Program-made: the position numbers and the translations under genes
Origin: Phaeovibrio sulfidiphilus
Lineage (GTDB): Bacteria; Pseudomonadota; Alphaproteobacteria; Rhodospirillales; Rhodospirillaceae
Direction: 5' to 3'
Length of the DNA: 64,000 nucleotides
NCBI RefSeq assembly: GCF_014861485.1
Contig: NZ_JACZHT010000001.1
Span: 620,001-684,000, forward strand
Notes under the pieces: generated by a model
Told to the model about the DNA's origin: nothing
The model's input: only the letters and a program-made list of their open reading frames with translations
Database searches by the model: none
Part shown: positions 25,253-33,453 of the stretch, in pieces
Layout of the letters: the number at the start of each line of letters is the position of its first letter
Numbering within the stretch: the stretch's first letter is position 1

Positions 25253-26907
25253 CCCGTCCCCTGATCGAGGTCGAGAACCTCCACGTTCGCTTCGGAAGCG
25301 GGGAGGGCGCGGTGCACGCGGTGCGCGGCGTGTCCTTCTCGGTGAACCGGGGCGAGACCCTGGCCCTGGTCGGCGAGAGCGGCTCGGGCAAATCCGTTAC
25401 CGCCCTGTCCCTGCCCAGGCTTCTGCCTCCGGGGGTGGCGTCCTGGCCCGAGGGCATCATCCGCCTGGAGGGGCAGGAGCTTCTGAACGCGGCCTCCCCC
25501 GAAAGCGCCCTGTCCGAGCGGCAGATGCGCTCGATCCGGGCCGAGCGGATTGCCATGATCTTTCAGGAGCCCATGACCTCCCTGAACCCGCTCCACACCA
25601 TCGAGCGGCAGATTGCCGAGACCCTGATGGTGCATCAGGGACTGTCCCGGCGCGCCTGCCACGACCGGGTTCGGGAGCTTCTGGACCTGGTGGGGCTCGA
25701 GCGCCTGAAAGACCGGCTGGGCGCCCTGCCGCACGAGCTCTCCGGCGGACAGCGCCAGAGGGTCATGATCGCCATGGCCATCGCCAACGAGCCGGACCTG
25801 CTGATCGCCGACGAGCCCACCACGGCTCTGGACGTGACGGTCCAGGCCCAGATCCTGGCCCTGCTGGAGGATCTGCGCAGCCGCTTCAACATGGCGCTGC
25901 TCTTCATCTCCCACGACCTGGGGCTGGTGCGCCGCATGGCCGACCGGGTCGCCGTCATGAAGGACGGCCTGATTGTGGAGCAGGCCCCCACCCGCGTGCT
26001 GTTCTCCAGCCCGTCCCACCCCTACACGCGCCAGCTTCTGGACAGCGCCCCCCGCGGCGAGCCCCCGGTGGCCCAGCCCGGCGCGCCCGTTGTCCTGTCG
26101 GGCGACGGCATCCGGGTCTCGTTCCCGCTGCGCAAGGACATCCTGGGCCGGGTCACCGAGGAGGTCCGGGCGGTGGACGGCGTCTCCCTTTCGGTCCGCG
26201 CGGGCGAGACCCTGGGCATCGTGGGGGAAAGCGGCTCGGGCAAGACCACGCTCGGGCTGGCGCTCCTGCGGCTGGTGCGATCGAAAGGGCCGGTGGTCTT
26301 CCTGGGCGACCGGATTGACGGCCTGGGCCGCCGGGCCATGCGTGACCGGCGCAAGGGGCTTCAGATCGTGTTTCAGGATCCGTTCGGATCCCTGTCACCC
26401 CGCCGGACCATCGAGCAGATTGTGGGGGAGGGGCTCTCGGTCCACGGCCTGGCCCGCTCGAAAGACGAGGCGAGGGCCCTGGTGACCCGTGTCCTTTCCG
26501 AGGTGGGCCTGGGGGAGGACGTGCTGACGCGCTTTCCCCACGAGTTCTCGGGCGGTCAGCGCCAGAGGATCTCCATTGCCCGGGCCCTGGTCCTGCGCCC
26601 CTCGGTGATCGTGCTGGACGAGCCCACCAGCGCGCTTGATGTGACCATCCAGGCCCAGATCGTGGACCTGCTGCGGGACATCCAGAAGCGCTACACCCTG
26701 GCCTATGTGTTTATCTCCCACGACCTGCGGGTGGTGCGGGCGCTCGCCTCCCGGATCCTGGTCATGAAGGACGGACGCGCCGTGGAGCACGGGGACACCG
26801 CCAGCATTTTCGAGGCGCCCAAAGAGCCCTATACCCGGGCCCTTCTGGCGGCGGCCTTCAACGGCACGGATTTCCGCGCCGCCGCGTCCCCACCCTCCGA
26901 GGACTAG
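25249..26907 (+). CDS. yejF: Dual-domain ABC transporter ATPase YejF
   Basis: This 552-residue protein has two complete nucleotide-binding domains. Domain 1 has Walker A GESGSGKSV (about 43-51), signature LSGGQRQR and Walker B LLIADEPT. Domain 2 has Walker A GESGSGKTT (about 325-333), signature FSGGQRQR and Walker B VIVLDEPT. It powers the YejBE permeases at the inner membrane. The ATG at 25249 overlaps the yejE stop and begins the IEVENLHVRFGSGEG motif. Longer upstream readings of the frame belong to yejE in another frame. Confidence 0.95.
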   Translation: MTRPLIEVENLHVRFGSGEGAVHAVRGVSFSVNRGETLALVGESGSGKSVTALSLPRLLPPGVASWPEGIIRLEGQELLNAASPESALSERQMRSIRAERIAMIFQEPMTSLNPLHTIERQIAETLMVHQGLSRRACHDRVRELLDLVGLERLKDRLGALPHELSGGQRQRVMIAMAIANEPDLLIADEPTTALDVTVQAQILALLEDLRSRFNMALLFISHDLGLVRRMADRVAVMKDGLIVEQAPTRVLFSSPSHPYTRQLLDSAPRGEPPVAQPGAPVVLSGDGIRVSFPLRKDILGRVTEEVRAVDGVSLSVRAGETLGIVGESGSGKTTLGLALLRLVRSKGPVVFLGDRIDGLGRRAMRDRRKGLQIVFQDPFGSLSPRRTIEQIVGEGLSVHGLARSKDEARALVTRVLSEVGLGEDVLTRFPHEFSGGQRQRISIARALVLRPSVIVLDEPTSALDVTIQAQIVDLLRDIQKRYTLAYVFISHDLRVVRALASRILVMKDGRAVEHGDTASIFEAPKEPYTRALLAAAFNGTDFRAAASPPSED

Positions 26908-26969
26908 CGGGCGACCGGGCAGGGGCGGTTGCACCGGGCGCTTACGGTCCGCGCGCCCCCTCACCCCGT

Positions 26970-27737
26970 TTACGGGCCGGAGTTCACGACCCCCAGCCGC
27001 ACGGTGAGGGGCCAGCACACAGGGCGCCGCGTTTCCGGATCGCCCCAGAGCGCCGAGAGGTCTGCCGAGAACCGGGCCAGGATCGTCCCACATCCGGCGT
27101 TCCGGGCATTGCGGACGGCCGACCAGGTGGACAGGTAGCCCAGAAACTCATCCAGCACCCACAGGCGGCGGATCTCCAGCTCCGGGGCCTCCTGCTCCGG
27201 GAACGGGAAGCCCAGATCCCGGTAGCCGCTGTCCACATGCCGGCGCTCGGGCGGCCACCAGGGACCAATCTCGTGGTCGTAGAAGCTCCGGAACCGGTCC
27301 TGGAGCGCCCCCTGAAGCCGGGGAGGACCGTAGCTCACAAGAGCCAGCACCGCGCCGTCAACCGCGATGCGCCGCACCTCGGCATAGAACGCGGGAAGAT
27401 CGAACCAGTGGGCCGCCTGCGCCACCGTGATCAGGGAGGCGCACCGGTCCGGAAGCGGCAGCGCCTCGGCGGAGGCACACACCCAGCGAACACCGGGCAC
27501 GGCGGCCGCGTGAGCGATCTGGTCCGCGCTGGGATCGACCCCTGTGACCTCGTCGAACAGCGGGGCCAGAAGGGCCGTCAGCTGGCCGCTGCCGCAGCCC
27601 ACGTCAACCGCGCGGCGCAGGGAGGGCGCCCGGTCCGCAAGAAAGGATGCGAGGCGTTCGGGATAGTCCGGCCGGAAGCGGGCATAGGCCTCGCCATTGT
27701 CCTCGAACCAGTTGTGCGGGGCGGCAGAAGGAGGCAT
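26970..27737 (-). CDS. Class I SAM-dependent methyltransferase downstream of hypE
   Basis: The 255-residue protein has the Rossmann motif I DVGCGSGQLTALLAP (about residues 44-58), motif II TGVDPSADQI, and SAEALPLPDRCASLITVAQAAHWFDLPAFYAEVRRI. It resembles the Methyltransf_11 group that includes trans-aconitate-methyltransferase-like proteins. The substrate is unknown. It starts 12 bases after hypE on the same strand, so it probably belongs to the hypD-hypE transcript, a link I do not know from other hydrogenase clusters. Confidence 0.8.
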   Translation of the reverse strand: MPPSAAPHNWFEDNGEAYARFRPDYPERLASFLADRAPSLRRAVDVGCGSGQLTALLAPLFDEVTGVDPSADQIAHAAAVPGVRWVCASAEALPLPDRCASLITVAQAAHWFDLPAFYAEVRRIAVDGAVLALVSYGPPRLQGALQDRFRSFYDHEIGPWWPPERRHVDSGYRDLGFPFPEQEAPELEIRRLWVLDEFLGYLSTWSAVRNARNAGCGTILARFSADLSALWGDPETRRPVCWPLTVRLGVVNSGP

Positions 27738-27749
27738 GGCCGGGTGTCC

Positions 27750-28793
27750 TCAGCAGATCCGGGGCAGGGGGTCGGCGTTCAGCCAGTCCAGAAGCCTCTG
27801 GCCGCCGAAGGGCGTGTTCAGGCGCACAAACCGGTTCTCGTCCGCAATGACCTCGCCCACGATCACCGCACCCCGCCCATACGGGTGTGCCCTGAGGGCC
27901 TGAAGCGCCGCGTCCGCCTGGTCGGGGGCGCAGACCACCACACACTTGCCCTCGTTGGCCAGGTACAGCGGATCGAGCCCGGTCAGGGCACAGGCGGCCC
28001 GCACGGGAGCGGAGACGGGAAGGGCGGCCTCGTCCAGAACCATGCCCACGCCGGACTGCCGGGCGATCTCGTTGAGCACCGCCCCCAGCCCGCCGCGGGT
28101 CGGATCCCTCATGGCGTGAACCGCACCCGGCGCGACCGCCTGAAACAGGGCCTCCACCAGACCGCCCAGGGGGGCCGTATCCGAGGTGATGGAGGACTCA
28201 AGGCCCAGATCCTCGCGCGCGTTGAACACCGTGATGCCGTGATCCCCCAGGGTGCCGCTGACCAGGATCCGGTCCCCGGGCCGGGCTCCGGCGCCCTCGG
28301 GGCTCTGGCCGGGCAGGCGGGTTCCCACTCCGGCGGTGGTGATGAACACCCCGTCGCCCTTGCCCCGCTCCACTACCTTGGTGTCGGCGGTCACAACGGC
28401 CACGCCCGCCTCCTGACAGGCCTCGGCCATGGAGGCCACGATGCGGCGCAGATCCGAAAGGGGAAAGCCCTCCTCGAGGATAAAGCCGGCGCTGAGCCAG
28501 CGGGCCCGGGCGCCCATCATGGCCAGGTCGTTCACGCAGCCGCACACGGCCAGCCGCCCGATATCGCCGCCGGGGAAAAACAGGGGCGAGACCACATGGG
28601 AGTCCGTGGTCATGACCAGAGACGCCGCCGCCCCCCCGGCAGCATCGGGCTCCAGGACCGCGCCATCGTCGGCCCGGTCCAGCCAGGGGTTGCCCAGAAG
28701 GGGGCGGAAGACGTTCTCCACCAGACGGTTGCCCGCCCTTCCGCCCGAGCCGTGGGCGAGTTCAACCACATCGCCGGGATCGCCTGCTGTCAT
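27750..28793 (-). CDS. hypE: Hydrogenase maturation protein HypE (carbamoyl dehydratase)
   Basis: HypE takes a carbamoyl group from HypF onto its C-terminal Cys, dehydrates it with ATP to a thiocyanate, and donates CN- to the Fe of [NiFe] hydrogenase. The protein is of the PurM/ThiL-like fold: VELAHGSGGRAGNRLVENVFRPLLGN, DDGAVLEPD, TTDSHVVSPLFFPGGDIGRLAVCGCVNDLAMMGA and RDPTRGGLGAVLNEIA. The required C-terminal tail is intact (..PLPRIC). ATG 28793 overlaps the hypD stop (ATGA). The length of 347 residues is normal. Confidence 0.96.
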   Translation of the reverse strand: MTAGDPGDVVELAHGSGGRAGNRLVENVFRPLLGNPWLDRADDGAVLEPDAAGGAAASLVMTTDSHVVSPLFFPGGDIGRLAVCGCVNDLAMMGARARWLSAGFILEEGFPLSDLRRIVASMAEACQEAGVAVVTADTKVVERGKGDGVFITTAGVGTRLPGQSPEGAGARPGDRILVSGTLGDHGITVFNAREDLGLESSITSDTAPLGGLVEALFQAVAPGAVHAMRDPTRGGLGAVLNEIARQSGVGMVLDEAALPVSAPVRAACALTGLDPLYLANEGKCVVVCAPDQADAALQALRAHPYGRGAVIVGEVIADENRFVRLNTPFGGQRLLDWLNADPLPRIC

Positions 28794-29941
28794 GATGGCC
28801 GAGCCTCCTGTCCGACCGGGACGCGGTGGCGCCCGGATGCGTAATATGCGGCGCAGGCCCCCTCGCCCGACACCATGCACGAGCCCACCGGGTTTTCCGG
28901 TGTGCACACCGTGGCAAAAAGCCCGCAGTCCCGGGGATGGGTCCGCCCCCGGAGGATGGCCGCGCACGCGCAGCCGGGGGGATCGGGCACCGGCGTGCAG
29001 GTCAGGCCGAACCGGGCCTCCGCATCGAAGCGGGCGTAGGGGGGCGCGATCTCCAGCGCCGAGCCGGGGAGGCTCCCCAGACCCCGCCACTCGAACGAAC
29101 CGCGGACCCGGAAGACCTCGTCCATCAGCTGGCGGGCTTTCATGTTGCCCTCCGGACTGGCGCCCCGGGAAAACTCGTTCTCGACCTCGGCCCGACCGCT
29201 GGACACCTGGCGGACCAGCATCAAGATGGCCTGGAGGATGTCCAGAGGCTCGAACCCGGCCACCACCACCGGCATGCCCCAGGCGGCAGCAACGGCGCCG
29301 TAGGCCCCGGTCCCGATGACGCTCGAGACATGGGCCGGGCCCAGGATGCCGTCCAGCGCCGTGCCGCCCGCAAGGACAGCCGCCATGGCCGGGGGCGTCA
29401 GGACGTGGTTGCAGATCACCGAGAAGTTGGGAAGTTCCTCGGCCGCCGCCTGCCTCAGGGCCAGGGCGGTGGGCGGGGTCGTGGTCTCGAAGCCGATGGC
29501 GAAAAAGACGACCTCCCGATCCGGGCAGGACCGGGCGAGGGCGAGCGCGTCCGCCACACTGTGGACCATGCGGACCGAGGCCGCCCCGCTGCCCCCGCGC
29601 CCGCCGAGGGCCCGCACCTTCTGGAGCGACAGGCCCCCCGAGGCCGGCACCCGAAGGCAGTCGCCGTAGGTGCACAGGGTCACATCGGGTCGGGTCCGGA
29701 CCAGATCGATGACCATGTCAATGCGGCCCACGGGAAGCACGCAGACCGGACACCCGGGGCCGTGCACAAGCCGGACGGTCTCGGGGAGAAGGTCGGCCAG
29801 CCCGTAGCGGGAAATGGCGTGGGTATGGCCGCCACAGAATTCCATGAACGCGTAGGAGCGGTCCGGGTCGGCCTCCCGGCGGATGGCGTCGGACAGCTCC
29901 CGGACCAGGGCCGTGTCACGAAAGGCATCGATGTATCGCAT
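28790..29941 (-). CDS. hypD: Hydrogenase formation protein HypD
   Basis: HypD is the [4Fe-4S] scaffold that, with HypC, assembles Fe(CN)2CO for [NiFe] hydrogenases. The 383-residue protein keeps MEFCGGHTHAISRYG (catalytic Cys), HGPGCPVCVLP, GFETTTPPTA, and the C-terminal cluster region PPGCACAAILRGRTHPRDC..VCTPENPVGSCMVSGEGAC. I start it at ATG 29941 (MRYIDAFRD), which aligns with the family; upstream in-frame sequence is low-complexity. hypC, the usual immediate neighbour, is not found upstream, and no hydrogenase structural gene lies in the window. Confidence 0.95.
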   Translation of the reverse strand: MRYIDAFRDTALVRELSDAIRREADPDRSYAFMEFCGGHTHAISRYGLADLLPETVRLVHGPGCPVCVLPVGRIDMVIDLVRTRPDVTLCTYGDCLRVPASGGLSLQKVRALGGRGGSGAASVRMVHSVADALALARSCPDREVVFFAIGFETTTPPTALALRQAAAEELPNFSVICNHVLTPPAMAAVLAGGTALDGILGPAHVSSVIGTGAYGAVAAAWGMPVVVAGFEPLDILQAILMLVRQVSSGRAEVENEFSRGASPEGNMKARQLMDEVFRVRGSFEWRGLGSLPGSALEIAPPYARFDAEARFGLTCTPVPDPPGCACAAILRGRTHPRDCGLFATVCTPENPVGSCMVSGEGACAAYYASGRHRVPVGQEARPS

Positions 29942-30416
29942 GGGGTCAGGCTCCCAGTTCACCGGAGCAGGGGAGGGCACGGGTACCCGGGCAGGGTGCC
30001 AGGATCGGCGTCGGGGTCGGGGTCGGGGCCGAGGCTCCATCCCGAAGCCGCCTGCGCAGACCCTGTCGCCCGAAGGCCCGGTGGCCCGCAGCCCCGAGCG
30101 CCCGGGGAAGCCGGACGGGACCGGAGGCCGGAGACCGCCCGAGCGGGTCCGGAAAGGCACCGCCCCCGACCCGCTCCGGACAGAACCGCCAACCCGAAGA
30201 GCCCAGGGGAGCCGCAGCCGGTCCGGTCGGCCCCCGGGGCGTCGAGGAGGACGCCACCGGGGAGCCGCCAGACAGGGCCCGAACCGGAACGCCCGGGATG
30301 GACGCGAACCGGACCGGGGCCCTGCGGGGCAGGGCGAACCCTGCCCTCAGAGCCGGGAGAGGATCTCCCAAACGGACAAACAAAGAGGCGGACAGACGGA
30401 CAGGTGGTCCGGCCCG
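29942..30416. other. Spacer upstream of hypD, without hypC
   Basis: 475 bases of G/C-rich sequence. I looked for a HypC-like start (MCLxIPG) in all frames and found none. Near 30005-30030 there is a short run of CGGGGTCGGGG words. The hypD promoter should lie here but no clear hexamers are visible. Confidence 0.55.
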
Positions 30417-31337
30417 TCAGCGGGTCAGCTGGCCGGCCACAATGGCGCCCAGCATGATCCACCCCAGGCTCCAGTTCGAGTTGAACAGGCGCCCGCAGAC
30501 CTCGCGGTCATTGATGTCCAGCACCCGGTGCTGCCAGGCAAAGTGCAGCGCCACAAGAGCCAGGCCCGGCCAGAAGCCCCAGCCCAGACCCGCCGTCGCT
30601 CCGGCCGCCGCAACCAGCGCAAGGAAGCACAGGTTGAAGGCGAACAGGACGGCACCGGTCTTCTCGCCCAGGGCAAGGGCGGTGGACTTCACACCGATGC
30701 TGATGTCGTCCTCCCGGTCCTGGTGGGCGTAGAGGGTGTCGAAGTGAAGCGGCCAGAAGATGCAGCCCAGGTAGAACAGGATCGGGGCCAGGGACAGGCT
30801 GCCCTGCTCGGCGGACCAGCCCACCAGCGCTCCCCAGGTGAAGACCACACCGAGAACCGCCTGCGGCCAGTACGTGATCCGCTTCATGAACGGGTAGACG
30901 AAGATCAGCGGCGTGACCGCCATGCAGACCCAGACCGTGAAGGTGTTGAAGGTCATCAGGATGGCGAAGGCCATCAGCAGCGTGACAAACATGTAGACAA
31001 TGGCCTCGGGAATCGAGACCAGCTTGCCGGGCAGGGGCCGCTGGGCCGTGCGGCGGACCTTCGCGTCAAACTTCATGTCCACCATGTCGTTGAAGATGCA
31101 GCCCGCACCCTCCATCAGGATGCCCCCGAGAAGGAACAGGAGCATGTAGAGAGGGTTCGGAAACGTGCCCGTGGACGCCAGCGCAAGGCTCCACCAGGCG
31201 GGAAATGTCAGGAGCCACCAGCCCGCATCCAGATCAATGCGCATGATGCTCAGATAGGGCTTGAGCCACGACGGCGACTTGCTGATGACCCAGCCGCCGA
31301 ATTGCGGGACGCCGACAGGGATGGTTTTGGCTTTCAT
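30417..31337 (-). CDS. UbiA-family prenyltransferase, second (divergent) copy
   Basis: This 306-residue membrane protein has the two Asp-rich motifs of UbiA enzymes: NDMVDMKFD (NDxxDxxxD) and YAHQDREDD. It has about eight hydrophobic segments, and SIMRIDLDAGWWLLTFPAWWSLALA at the N-terminus matches 4-hydroxybenzoate polyprenyltransferases. It is a paralogue of the next gene upstream. Differences at usually conserved positions include CIFNDMVDMKFDAKVRRTAQRPLPGK against the standard ..RPLPSG. The downstream position suggests this is the extra copy; it could serve a different aromatic acceptor or prenyl donor. An intact length argues against decay. Confidence 0.88.
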   Translation of the reverse strand: MKAKTIPVGVPQFGGWVISKSPSWLKPYLSIMRIDLDAGWWLLTFPAWWSLALASTGTFPNPLYMLLFLLGGILMEGAGCIFNDMVDMKFDAKVRRTAQRPLPGKLVSIPEAIVYMFVTLLMAFAILMTFNTFTVWVCMAVTPLIFVYPFMKRITYWPQAVLGVVFTWGALVGWSAEQGSLSLAPILFYLGCIFWPLHFDTLYAHQDREDDISIGVKSTALALGEKTGAVLFAFNLCFLALVAAAGATAGLGWGFWPGLALVALHFAWQHRVLDINDREVCGRLFNSNWSLGWIMLGAIVAGQLTR

Positions 31338-31479
31338 GAGGTCTCTCTCCCCGATACAGGCCTGTCCTCACCCGGAGACCCGGGCCGGGAGGTGGCCTTT
31401 TCCTGTTTTTTGTATTTGGGGGGGAGGGGACCGGCCTGCCACAGGACAAGCCCTCCCTTCCCCCGGCACTCGTGTCCGG

Positions 31480-32409
31480 TCAGGCCGTGATCTGTCCGGC
31501 GATGATCGCCGCCAGAACCAGCCAGCCAATAATCCAGTTGGTGCTGAAGAGGTACAGGCACCGCTCGGAGTTGTTGATATCAAGGGCCCAAAGCTGCCAC
31601 ACGAAATGGGCGAAAACAAGAGCCAGCACAGGCCAGAAGGCCCATCCCATGCCCGCAAGCGCTCCGGCCGCGGCCAGGAAACCCACCATAAGGATGTCAA
31701 AGACCAGCAGCGCGGGCTTCGTCTTCTCGCCCAGCCTCAGGGCCGAGGACTTCACGCCGGCGAAGATGTCATCCTCCCGGTCCTGGTGCGCGTAGATGGT
31801 GTCAAAGTGGAGCGGCCAGAACACACAGCCCGCGTACAAAAGAATCGCGGGAAGATCCAGGCTGCCACGCACGGCCGTCCAGCCGATCACCGAGCCCATC
31901 ATGAAGGTCAGGCCCAGCACCGCCTGGGGCCACCAGGTGAAGCGCTTGGCCAGCGGGTAGAACGCCACCAGAGGCAGGAACGCGATGGCGGTCCAGATGG
32001 TGGTGGTGTTGAAGGTCAGCAGGATGCACAGCGAGACAAACAGCTGGAACAGAAGGAACAGCGCCGCCTGCTTCCGGCTGACCATGCCCGAGGGCAGGGG
32101 ACGGCTGCGGGTGCGGGACACCTTGCGGTCAAAGTTCTCGTCGAGCATGTCGTTCAGGGTCGACCCGGCTCCGTGCATGAAGATGGCGCCGAGAAGGAAC
32201 AGGACACACCAGACCGGCACCATCCACAGGGGGTCACCCTCGCGAAGGGCGAGAGCCATGCCCCAGAAGGCCGGAAAGGCCGGGATCCACCAGCCGGCGT
32301 CCAGGTCGATGCGCAGAAGTTTCAGGTAGGGCATCCACGAGGGGGGACACTTGCGGATGATCTGTGCTCCCAGCGGGGGCGCCGCGAGCAGTGTGCGAAA
32401 AGAAAACAT
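31480..32409 (-). CDS. ubiA: 4-hydroxybenzoate polyprenyltransferase
   Basis: UbiA attaches the polyprenyl chain to 4-hydroxybenzoate in ubiquinone synthesis at the inner membrane. The 309-residue protein has LLRIDLDAGWWIPAFPAFWGMALA, the first Asp motif NDMLDENFDRKVSRTRSRPLPSG and the second YAHQDREDDIFAGVKSSALRLG, with eight or nine membrane segments. ATG 32409 has AAGG eight bases before it, preferred to the GTG at 32418. It is divergent from rsmE, which is followed by gshA, the usual alphaproteobacterial ubiA neighbourhood. This copy is therefore taken as the canonical UbiA. Confidence 0.92.
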   Translation of the reverse strand: MFSFRTLLAAPPLGAQIIRKCPPSWMPYLKLLRIDLDAGWWIPAFPAFWGMALALREGDPLWMVPVWCVLFLLGAIFMHGAGSTLNDMLDENFDRKVSRTRSRPLPSGMVSRKQAALFLLFQLFVSLCILLTFNTTTIWTAIAFLPLVAFYPLAKRFTWWPQAVLGLTFMMGSVIGWTAVRGSLDLPAILLYAGCVFWPLHFDTIYAHQDREDDIFAGVKSSALRLGEKTKPALLVFDILMVGFLAAAGALAGMGWAFWPVLALVFAHFVWQLWALDINNSERCLYLFSTNWIIGWLVLAAIIAGQITA

Positions 32410-32546
32410 TATTGTCACCTTGCCAGTTGACAGAGCGGGGCTACACTATCCAATTCCACGAGCCGGGACTATGCTGTTTTTCGTCAGTATGCGGCCCGGC
32501 CAACCATCCGAAGATTTAGAGTTTTTCAAGCCAGGGAGCAGGCGTT

Positions 32547-33323
32547 GTGGAGACAGAGCGCAAAGACCGGACCAGCGGGCGCGGGCGCGTGTGTACGCTT
32601 CCCCGAGTTTTTGTGGATGCTTCCCTGAGCGAGGGGCAGCCGGTCCGCCTGGACCCGCCACAGGCCCACTATTTGCGCAACGTGCTGCGACTCGGGGAGG
32701 GCGACCCGGTCCGGCTGTTCAACGGCCTGGACGGCGAGTGGCTGGCCGAGCTCGAGGGCGGCCGCAACGGCCCCGCCCGGGTTCTCGAGGCCCTGCGCCC
32801 CCAGGCGGTGACCGACGGCCCTTGGCTTGTGTTCGCCCCCCTGAAAAAGGACGCCACCGACTACCTGATCCAAAAGAGCGTGGAGCTGGGGTGCTCGCGC
32901 CTCCAGCCGGTTCACACCCGCCGGACCCAGGGGCGCTCGGCCCGCCCGGACCGCTACCGGCCCCAGGCCGTCGAGGCGGCGGAGCAGTGCGAGCGCCTGG
33001 ACCTGCCGGTGATCGGCTCCGCCCTCTCGATCGAGGAGCTGGTCCGGGCCTGGCCCGCCGGGCGGACCCTGTTCGTGGCCCTGGAGCGCGATGACACCAC
33101 TCTGGACGCCCTGCCCGCCCTGCAGGCCCATGCGGGAGAGAAGGTTGCGTTCCTGATCGGACCCGAGGGCGGCCTTGCTCCCGAGGACCTGGAGATCCTG
33201 TCCGGGCTTAATCCGGTGTACATTTCTTTGGGACCGCGTATTTTACGGGCCGAAACCGCCTGTGTGGCGGCCCTTGCCCTGTGGCAGGCCAGCGCGGGCG
33301 ACTGGCCGCGCCGCGCGGTCTGA
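32547..33323 (+). CDS. rsmE: 16S rRNA m3U1498 methyltransferase RsmE
   Basis: The 258-residue SPOUT-class enzyme has an N-terminal PUA-like domain (LPRVFVDASLSEGQPVRLDPPQAHYLRNVLRLGEGDPV) and a knotted methylase domain with LIGPEGGLAPEDLE (about 207-220) and LGPRILRAETA (about 231-241). It methylates U1498 of 16S rRNA with SAM. The start is GTG 32547, with AGGGAGCAGG upstream. gshA follows after about 130 bases. Confidence 0.95.
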   Translation: METERKDRTSGRGRVCTLPRVFVDASLSEGQPVRLDPPQAHYLRNVLRLGEGDPVRLFNGLDGEWLAELEGGRNGPARVLEALRPQAVTDGPWLVFAPLKKDATDYLIQKSVELGCSRLQPVHTRRTQGRSARPDRYRPQAVEAAEQCERLDLPVIGSALSIEELVRAWPAGRTLFVALERDDTTLDALPALQAHAGEKVAFLIGPEGGLAPEDLEILSGLNPVYISLGPRILRAETACVAALALWQASAGDWPRRAV

Positions 33324-33453
33324 TTCCGTCTTGCCGCATTCCCTGTGACGCCTTCCCGCACCCCGCGGGCGGGCCTTTTCCCTCCATACCGGCACGTCCG
33401 GATGCCCTGCGGTCTCGCGCGGCTCCGACGTGCTTCAGACGACTGGATACAGC

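Noticed and set aside
29942-30416. A hypC gene before hypD
   Set aside because: No MCLxIPG-type start or HypC-sized conserved frame could be read.
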